DNA of 10,806 bases. It comes from Pseudomonadota bacterium. Its GTDB lineage: Bacteria > Pseudomonadota > Alphaproteobacteria > Rhizobiales > Rhizobiaceae. The stretch is from positions 1 through 10,806 of the forward strand of contig QGUU01000044.1 of NCBI GenBank assembly GCA_003242525.1, in the 5' to 3' direction. This document shows, piece after piece, positions 5,682 through 10,806 of this stretch (position 1 is its first letter; every line of letters starts with the position of its first letter). The position numbers and the translations under genes were made by a program. The notes beneath the pieces are model-generated. The model did no database searches, was not told the DNA's origin, and saw only the letters and a list, made by a program, of their open reading frames with translations.

Positions 5682-8654
5682 ATGACCGATACCGCCGAGA
5701 CGATCGACTATTCCACGACGCTCTATCTGCCGCGGACGGATTTCCCGATGCGCGCGGGTCTACCGGAAAAGGAGCCACTGCTGGTCAAGCGCTGGCAGGA
5801 GATGGACCTTTACAAGCGCTTGAGGGAAACGTCCGCAGGCCGGCCGCGCTACGTGTTGCATGACGGCCCGCCCTACGCCAACGGCAACATCCATATCGGC
5901 CACGCGCTGAACAAGATCCTGAAGGACGTTATCACCCGCTCCTTCCAGATGCGCGGCTATGATTCCAACTACGTTCCGGGCTGGGACTGCCACGGCCTCC
6001 CGATCGAATGGAAGATCGAGGAAGAGAACTACCGCTCCAGGGGCAAGACGAAGCCGGATCTTTCGGACCCTGCGGCGATGGTCGAGTTCCGCCGGGAATG
6101 CCGCGCCTATGCGGAGCACTGGATCAAGGTGCAGGGCGAAGAGTTCCAGCGGCTGGGGGTCGTTGGCGATTTCAAGAACCCGTACCTCACCATGAGCTAC
6201 CATGCCGAGGCGCGCATCGCCGGGGAGCTTCTCAAATTTGCCATGTCCGGCCAGCTCTACCGCGGCTCCAAGCCGGTGATGTGGTCCGTTGTGGAGCGCA
6301 CCGCACTTGCCGAGGCCGAGGTCGAGTACCAGGACTATGAAAGCGACACGATCTGGGTGAAGTTTCCAGTTACCGGAGCTGGTGGTATCGGCCGCGGGTC
6401 GGGCGATGAGGCGGCCGCAGATCTTCTGGAAGCTTCGGTCGTCATCTGGACGACGACACCCTGGACCATTCCCGGCAATCGGGCGATCTCGTATTCGCAG
6501 CGCATCGACTACGGCCTCTACGAAGTCACGGCGGCGGAAAACGATTACGGCCCGCAGCCGGGCGAGAAGCTGATTTTTGCTGATGCGTTGGCAGAGGGGT
6601 CATTCGTCAAGGCCAAGCTGGAGTACAAACGTCTGCGCGGCGTCAAGCCGGAAGAGCTTGCCACGCTTGTCTGCTCCCATCCGCTGAAGGGGTTCGGCGG
6701 CGGCTACGGATTTCCGGTGCCACTCCTGCCCGGCGAGCACGTCACCGACGACGCCGGTACGGGCTTTGTGCACACCGCCCCGGGCCACGGCCGCGAAGAC
6801 TTTGACGCGTGGATGGACGCCGCACGCGATATGCAGGCGAGGGGAATCGACACTGCGATTCCCTTCACGGTGGACGACGCCGGCTACTTCACCAAGGACG
6901 CGCCGGGCTTCGGACCGGATCGCGAGGGCGGGCCGGCGCGCGTAATCGACGACAACGGCAAGAAGGGCGATGCCAACAAGGCCGTCATCGAGGCCCTTAT
7001 CGCGCACAACGCGCTGTTCGCGCGCGGGCGGCTGAAGCACCAGTATCCGCATTCCTGGCGTTCCAAGAAGCCGATCATCTTCCGCAACACGCCGCAATGG
7101 TTCGTCCACATGGACAAGGAACTGGGCGACGGGACAACGCTGCGCTCGCGCGCGCTGAAGGCCATTGACGAGACGCGCTTCGTCCCGGCACAGGGCCAGA
7201 CGCGGTTGCGGGCCATGATCGAGGAGCGGCCTGACTGGGTGCTTTCACGCCAGCGCGCCTGGGGCGTGCCAATCTGTGTCTTCGTGGACGAGGATGGAAA
7301 CGTCCTCAAGGACGAAGCGGTCAATGCACGCATCATCAAGGCTTTCGAGAAGGAGGGCGCAGACGCTTGGTTCGCCGAAGGGGCCAAAGAGCGCTTCCTG
7401 GGCAATGACCACGACCCGGCGAAGTGGACCATGGTCAAGGACATTCTCGACGTCTGGTTCGACTCGGGCTCCACGCACACTTTCACCCTGGAGGACCGTC
7501 CGGACCTGAAATGGCCTGCCGACGTGTATCTGGAAGGGTCGGACCAGCACCGCGGCTGGTTCCATTCCTCCCTGCTGGAAAGTTGCGGCACGCGAGGGCG
7601 CGCACCCTACGATGCCGTCATCACGCATGGCTTCACCATGGACGAAGAAGGCCGCAAGATGTCCAAGTCCCTCGGCAACACCGTGGTGCCGCAGGACGTC
7701 ATTCGGCAGTCCGGCGCCGACATTCTTCGTCTGTGGGTCGTGACCACCGACTACTGGGAGGATCAGCGGCTCGGCAAGACCATCTTGCAGACGAATATCG
7801 ACGCCTACCGCAAACTCAGGAACACGATTCGCTGGATGCTTGGCACGCTGGCGCATGATGAAGGCGACGAAGTGCCGTTCAGCCAGATGCCGGAACTGGA
7901 ACGGCTTATGCTGCACCGCCTGTATGAACTCGATCAGGTGGTGCGTTCGGGCTATGACGCGTTCGAGTTCAAGCGCATCACCCGCGCATTGCTCGACTTC
8001 ATGGTGGTTGAGCTATCGGCCTTCTATTTCGACATCCGCAAGGATGCGCTCTACTGCGAAGGCCCCTCTAGCGTGAAACGCAAGGCGGCCCTGCAGGTCG
8101 TGCGCCACCTGTTTGATTGCCTCGTGAAGTGGTGGGCGCCGATGCTGCCTTTCACCATGGAGGAAGCCTGGCTCGACCGCCACCCGGATGCGCAGTCTGT
8201 CCACCTGGAGCAGATACCTGACGTTCCGGCTGAGTGGCGAGACGAGAAGTTGGCAGAGAAATGGCGTAAAGTCAGAAGGATGCGTCGAGTTGTTACCGGT
8301 GCACTTGAAATTGCACGCGCAGAGAAGCTGATCGGTTCGTCGCTGGAAGCCGTTCCTGTTGTCTATCTGAACGACAGGCAGTTGGAGCAGGAAATTGCAG
8401 GCGTGGACATGGCCGAGATCGCCATCACCAGCGACATCGTGCTGTCGTACGATCCTGCTCCCAAGGATGCTTTCCGACTCGAAGACGTCAAGGGCATCGC
8501 AGTAGTGATCAGCAAGGCCGAGGACCGGGGCTTGCGCAAATGCGCCCGTTCCTGGCGCTACACGGCGGATGTGGGGTCGGATGCCGAATTTCCGGACGTT
8601 TCGGCGCGCGACGCTGCGGTGCTGCGCGAGCTGAAGGCTCTGGGCCGGCTTTGA
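5682..8654 (+). CDS. ileS: Isoleucyl-tRNA synthetase
   Basis: A 990-residue class Ia aminoacyl-tRNA synthetase that charges tRNA-Ile and hydrolyses mis-made Val-tRNA-Ile. The catalytic Rossmann fold carries [18 protein letters not shown] with HIGH at 71-74 and the KMSKS loop at 659-663. The CP1 editing domain has WTTTPWT at 256-262 and [16 protein letters not shown] at 359-374, including the conserved editing Asp373. The anticodon-binding helical domain follows from about 700. The C terminus keeps only a remnant of the bacterial zinc finger: Cys954 remains, but the partner positions read Ser957, Ser974 and Asp977. The start is fixed because an in-frame TGA at 5640-5642 is followed by no other start codon, although the Shine-Dalgarno sequence is poor. 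Length is in the normal range (E. coli 938). ribF to ileS proximity is common in proteobacteria, where lspA often follows; here a lipoprotein gene follows instead. Confidence 0.98.
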   Translation: MTDTAETIDYSTTLYLPRTDFPMRAGLPEKEPLLVKRWQEMDLYKRLRETSAGRPRYVLHDGPPYANGNIHIGHALNKILKDVITRSFQMRGYDSNYVPGWDCHGLPIEWKIEEENYRSRGKTKPDLSDPAAMVEFRRECRAYAEHWIKVQGEEFQRLGVVGDFKNPYLTMSYHAEARIAGELLKFAMSGQLYRGSKPVMWSVVERTALAEAEVEYQDYESDTIWVKFPVTGAGGIGRGSGDEAAADLLEASVVIWTTTPWTIPGNRAISYSQRIDYGLYEVTAAENDYGPQPGEKLIFADALAEGSFVKAKLEYKRLRGVKPEELATLVCSHPLKGFGGGYGFPVPLLPGEHVTDDAGTGFVHTAPGHGREDFDAWMDAARDMQARGIDTAIPFTVDDAGYFTKDAPGFGPDREGGPARVIDDNGKKGDANKAVIEALIAHNALFARGRLKHQYPHSWRSKKPIIFRNTPQWFVHMDKELGDGTTLRSRALKAIDETRFVPAQGQTRLRAMIEERPDWVLSRQRAWGVPICVFVDEDGNVLKDEAVNARIIKAFEKEGADAWFAEGAKERFLGNDHDPAKWTMVKDILDVWFDSGSTHTFTLEDRPDLKWPADVYLEGSDQHRGWFHSSLLESCGTRGRAPYDAVITHGFTMDEEGRKMSKSLGNTVVPQDVIRQSGADILRLWVVTTDYWEDQRLGKTILQTNIDAYRKLRNTIRWMLGTLAHDEGDEVPFSQMPELERLMLHRLYELDQVVRSGYDAFEFKRITRALLDFMVVELSAFYFDIRKDALYCEGPSSVKRKAALQVVRHLFDCLVKWWAPMLPFTMEEAWLDRHPDAQSVHLEQIPDVPAEWRDEKLAEKWRKVRRMRRVVTGALEIARAEKLIGSSLEAVPVVYLNDRQLEQEIAGVDMAEIAITSDIVLSYDPAPKDAFRLEDVKGIAVVISKAEDRGLRKCARSWRYTADVGSDAEFPDVSARDAAVLRELKALGRL

Positions 8655-8692
8655 GCGCCCGCGCTCGGCCGCGCCTGTCGCCAATGATTGGT

Positions 8693-8716
8693 GCGCGCGT
8701 TGCCCTTGGCGTGCGC
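8693..8716 (+). terminator. Stem-loop downstream of ileS
   Basis: GCGCGCG and CGTGCGC pair over seven positions (one G-T wobble) around a 10-base loop, 38 bases after the ileS stop. Only TT follows, so a classical terminator is not clear. The same spacer also holds the palindrome CCAATGATTGG at 8681-8691. Confidence 0.25.
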
Positions 8717-8729
8717 TTAGGATAGATAG

Positions 8730-8744
8730 GCCAGACTTTCTGGC
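8730..8744. repeat. Perfect inverted repeat upstream of the lipoprotein gene
   Basis: GCCAGA and TCTGGC are perfect inverted arms of six bases around CTT, 84 bases before the chosen lipoprotein start. It could be an operator, a leader hairpin or chance in GC-rich DNA. No T-run follows on the plus strand. Confidence 0.3.
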
Positions 8745-8828
8745 GTAGACAAACTATCGCCGGATTTTCGTTCAATGAGCGGGACCGGTGAACGCCGGGG
8801 CAGCCGGCCGCGATTCAGAGGTTTGAGA

Positions 8829-9506
8829 GTGGGATTTTTCGGCACTGACGAAAGGCACCGCACGCGTGTGCTGATATTGGCCCCTCTCGCGGTCTCCGGC
8901 CTGGTGCTTTCCGGCTGCATGAGCTCGCCGACCTATGGCACGGACAAGACGGCTACCGAACAGCTCGTCGGCGACCTGAGCAACGCCATTTCGCTGGCGC
9001 CGCCGAAACGCGATCCGATTGACTACAAGCCGCGGCCACCGCTGGTGAAACCGGCGCAGAAGGAAGTTCTGCCTCCGCCGCAAGAGGGTATCGTTCAGAC
9101 GGCCAGCGGACAGTGGCCTGAATCTCCGGAGGAGCGCCGTGCTCGCATTCGCGCCTACGCGACCGAGCATCGAGATGATCCCGGTTTCGAGCCGCAGGTG
9201 GTCAATGATGTTGGCGGCGTGCCGGTCGTGCCCCGCAGCGCCAGCGACAAGAAGAACTCCAACCCGTTCGAATACCGCAAACAGGAGGCCAGCCAGCGCG
9301 AAGAAGTCAAGCGTCGCCTGGCGCAGGCCAGGCAGGGCGATCCAACCACGCGCAGATATCTGAGCGAGCCGCCGCTGACCTATAGGACGCCTGCCGAAAC
9401 AGCGCCGACCGATGACATTGGCGAGGATGAGGCAGTGAAGGAGCGCCGCCTCAAGAAGCAGGCGCAAGGCAAGAAGACCCTGTTCGACTGGCTACCCTCC
9501 TGGTAA
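8829..9506 (+). CDS. Uncharacterised small lipoprotein
   Basis: A 225-residue predicted lipoprotein I cannot place in a named functional family. From the chosen start it has a charged N-region (DERHRTR), a hydrophobic core and the lipobox LSGC with Cys30, followed by MSSPTYGTDKTA. The mature chain is hydrophilic and probably extended: IDYKPRPPLVKPA (64-76), LPPPQE, WPESPEERRARIR (96-108), a Lys/Arg/Glu-rich part at 150-215, and the end KKTLFDWLPSW. I recall similar lipoproteins in rhizobial genomes, which suggests an order-restricted family. The GTG at 8829 is preferred because AGAGG (8817-8821) lies seven bases upstream and it yields a normal 29-residue leader. The ATG at 8775 would add 18 basic residues and has no ribosome-binding site. 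It follows ileS on the same strand and converges with tadA. Export and lipidation are well supported; the role is unknown. Confidence 0.8.
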   Translation: MGFFGTDERHRTRVLILAPLAVSGLVLSGCMSSPTYGTDKTATEQLVGDLSNAISLAPPKRDPIDYKPRPPLVKPAQKEVLPPPQEGIVQTASGQWPESPEERRARIRAYATEHRDDPGFEPQVVNDVGGVPVVPRSASDKKNSNPFEYRKQEASQREEVKRRLAQARQGDPTTRRYLSEPPLTYRTPAETAPTDDIGEDEAVKERRLKKQAQGKKTLFDWLPSW

Positions 9507-9518
9507 GCCCGGAGTCCG

Positions 9519-9965
9519 TCAGCGCCGATCCTTGAAGAAGGATTTCAGCATCCTGGCCGTTTCCAGCTCACGCAGTCCGGAATAGACCTCCGGCGCGTGG
9601 TGGCAGATTGGCGAGGAAAAGAAGCGCGTTCCGTTGACCACCGCGCCGCCCTTATCGTCCTCGGCGCCAAAATACAGTCGGCGCAGCCGGGCAAATGAGA
9701 TTGCACCGGCGCACATCGCGCAGGGCTCCAGCGTCACATATAGATCGTAACCGGTCAGCCTTTCGGTGCCGAGTTGGCGGCATGCGTCTCGAATAGCCAG
9801 GATTTCGGCGTGTGCCGTGGGATCGGAAAGTTCGCGCGTCCGGTTGCCGGCAGCCGACAGGATGGAACCGTTGCCGGCAATTACCGCGCCGATCGGCACC
9901 TCGCCGCGGGCAGCGGCATATTGAGCCTGCTCAATGGCAGCAGCCATGAAATCCGGTCGGTTCAA
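9519..9965 (-). CDS. tadA: tRNA adenosine-34 deaminase
   Basis: A 148-residue zinc-dependent cytidine/deoxycytidylate deaminase-fold enzyme that converts A34 to inosine in tRNA-Arg(ACG), needed to read CGU, CGC and CGA codons. The zinc site is visible as His52 in TAHAEILA, with the proton-shuttling Glu54, and PCAMC with Cys82 and Cys85. RGEVPIGAVI (20-29) and AGNRT (39-43) are typical TadA blocks that set it apart from plain cytidine deaminases. The start is taken as TTG at 9965: GAGG at 9978-9975 lies about nine bases upstream, and the product begins MNRPDFMAAA, like other rhizobial TadA proteins. The internal ATG at 9947 lacks a good ribosome-binding site, and the ATG at 10043 adds 26 unrelated residues. 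It converges with the lipoprotein gene (stops 12 bases apart) and diverges from the pseudouridine synthase gene. Confidence 0.94.
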   Translation of the reverse strand: MNRPDFMAAAIEQAQYAAARGEVPIGAVIAGNGSILSAAGNRTRELSDPTAHAEILAIRDACRQLGTERLTGYDLYVTLEPCAMCAGAISFARLRRLYFGAEDDKGGAVVNGTRFFSSPICHHAPEVYSGLRELETARMLKSFFKDRR

Positions 9966-9974
9966 GCAATACGT

Positions 9975-9979
9975 CCTCT
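9975..9979 (-). promoter_or_regulatory. Shine-Dalgarno sequence deciding the tadA TTG start
   Basis: On the minus strand AGAGG lies about nine bases before TTG 9965-9963. Neither the internal ATG at 9947 nor the upstream ATG at 10043 has a comparable site, so this sequence favours the TTG. Confidence 0.5.
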
Positions 9980-10041
9980 GATTGCGCCTCGCCACGTCGG
10001 CGCGATCCTGATATTTAGCCGCGCAAAAGGGCAAAGGCCAC

Positions 10042-10806
10042 ATGAACGACGAAAACTACAAGAAGCCGGCACGCAAGCGCGGCGCCAAAGCCACTCGCTC
10101 GAATGACGATTCCGTAGGGCGCAAGGCAACGAAACCGTTTGCCGCCAAGGGCGCTTACGGCAAGCCGCGCCCGGGTGAAACCAGAGGCGCATCCCGCGGC
10201 AAACCATTCGGCAAGCGCAGGAACGGCGATGATGGCAAGGCGCCCCGGGATGCTGAAGACAGGCCCTACCGGAAAAGAGGGGCTGAACGCGGATCGCTCC
10301 CCCACAACGACCGGAAAGAAGGGGAGGACGCGCGGTCCAGCCCATCGGGCACCACCGGACGTCGGTTCCCGCACAGATCTGGTGATGTGGAGGGTGGCCG
10401 CGACCGCAAGCGATTTGCTGATGGCGTCCGATCCGCGCCCGGTAAACGAGGCGATGACCGGTTTCAGGACAAGTCGAAGGGCGGTGGCAGGAAGGAGCGC
10501 TCGCGACCCGAGGATGATGCCTCCGAGGCGGGCGAGCGCATAGCCAAACGGCTGGCGCGAGCCGGTATCGCCTCGCGCCGGGACGCCGAGCGGTTGATCG
10601 CAGACGGGCGCATCAAGGTCAACGGAACGGTGCTGACAACGCCGGCGTTCAACGTAACACCTACCGATGTCATTCACCTTGACGGGACCGAGATCCCGCC
10701 CGTGGAGCGTACCCGGCTATTCCTGTTCCACAAGCCGGCAGGCCTGGTCACGACCACGCGTGACCCGGAAGGCCGTCGGACGGTGTTCGACATTCTGCCG
10801 GCGGAA
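10042..10806 (+). CDS. RluB/RsuA-type rRNA pseudouridine synthase, 5' part, with long basic N-terminal extension
   Basis: The first 255 codons of a gene that runs off the window. Residues 1-163 are a low-complexity, Arg/Lys/Gly/Asp-rich and probably disordered extension. From about 164 the S4 RNA-binding domain is clear: ERIAKRLARAGIASRRDAER, then LIADGRIKVNG and a DVIHLDG turn. At 225 the catalytic domain of the RsuA/RluB/RluE/RluF group begins with RLFLFHKPAGLVTTTRDPEG and RRTVFDILP. The catalytic Asp (in the GRLD motif) lies beyond the end. Such enzymes isomerise a single uridine in rRNA; RluB acts on 23S rRNA, RsuA on 16S, and the exact target cannot be told from this part, though RluB-like is the best guess. 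AAAGG lies a few bases before the ATG. The ATG at 10042 is 76 bases from the divergent tadA start. Synthase family is firm, the subfamily less so. Confidence 0.9.
   Translation, partial: MNDENYKKPARKRGAKATRSNDDSVGRKATKPFAAKGAYGKPRPGETRGASRGKPFGKRRNGDDGKAPRDAEDRPYRKRGAERGSLPHNDRKEGEDARSSPSGTTGRRFPHRSGDVEGGRDRKRFADGVRSAPGKRGDDRFQDKSKGGGRKERSRPEDDASEAGERIAKRLARAGIASRRDAERLIADGRIKVNGTVLTTPAFNVTPTDVIHLDGTEIPPVERTRLFLFHKPAGLVTTTRDPEGRRTVFDILPAE

Noticed and set aside
6884..8684. Several minus-strand frames of over 200 codons inside and past ileS (6884-7591, 7245-7916, 8013-8684).
   Set aside because: All are shadows of the conserved IleRS frame and have low-complexity or patternless products.
8772..9467. 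A 231-codon minus-strand frame opposite the lipoprotein gene.
   Set aside because: The plus strand carries a ribosome-binding site, signal peptide and lipobox; the opposite frame has no such support.
10015..10677. A 220-codon minus-strand frame and a plus-strand frame at 10139-10543 in the pseudouridine synthase region.
   Set aside because: They arise from the GC-rich, biased extension; the frame from 10042 leads directly into a clear S4 domain.

Overview
The window reads as ordinary chromosomal DNA from an alphaproteobacterium of the order Hyphomicrobiales (Rhizobiales), most likely close to Mesorhizobium, Nitratireductor or Aquamicrobium. This rests on high GC, the style of the proteins (a DUF2189 membrane protein, a TIGR01459-type HAD-IIA protein next to ribF, an alphaproteobacterial IleRS, an RsuA/RluB-type synthase with a long basic front) and a lipoprotein that resembles ones I associate with that order. 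Genus is inference from remembered families, not from a search. There are no tRNA or rRNA genes, insertion sequences, CRISPR arrays or phage genes, and no gene-free stretch exceeds about 215 bases.

Layout, left to right: (1) the 3' end of etfA (+), whose last 21 codons are out of frame after an apparent 7-base loss; (2) a CAP-domain predicted Tat lipoprotein (-), convergent with etfA; (3) a DUF2189 multi-pass membrane protein (+), divergent from the CAP gene; (4) a HAD-IIA hydrolase-like protein followed almost directly by ribF, the bifunctional riboflavin kinase/FAD synthetase (+); (5) an HdeD/DUF308 membrane protein (-), whose stop codon shares a CTAG palindrome with the ribF stop, divergent from (6) a MipA/OmpV outer-membrane protein (+); (7) ileS, isoleucyl-tRNA synthetase (+); (8) a small uncharacterised lipoprotein (+); (9) tadA, the tRNA adenosine-34 deaminase (-), best read from a TTG start; (10) the 5' part of an RluB/RsuA-type pseudouridine synthase gene (+), cut off by the window end before its catalytic motif.

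Functionally the window combines flavin metabolism (etfA as an FAD protein, ribF as the maker of FMN and FAD, and a HAD protein tied to ribF), translation and RNA modification (ileS, tadA, rluB) and envelope proteins (CAP lipoprotein, DUF2189, HdeD, MipA, small lipoprotein). ribF lying near ileS is a known proteobacterial arrangement; here the divergent hdeD/mipA pair sits between them.

I found no convincing evidence of a new multi-gene system. The points most worth a second look are the damaged end of etfA (a frameshift plus an Asp at a normally conserved Gly), the HAD protein with Trp in place of the usual second catalytic Asp yet coupled to ribF, the nearly cysteine-free zinc-finger remnant of IleRS, and the roughly 160-residue basic front of the pseudouridine synthase.
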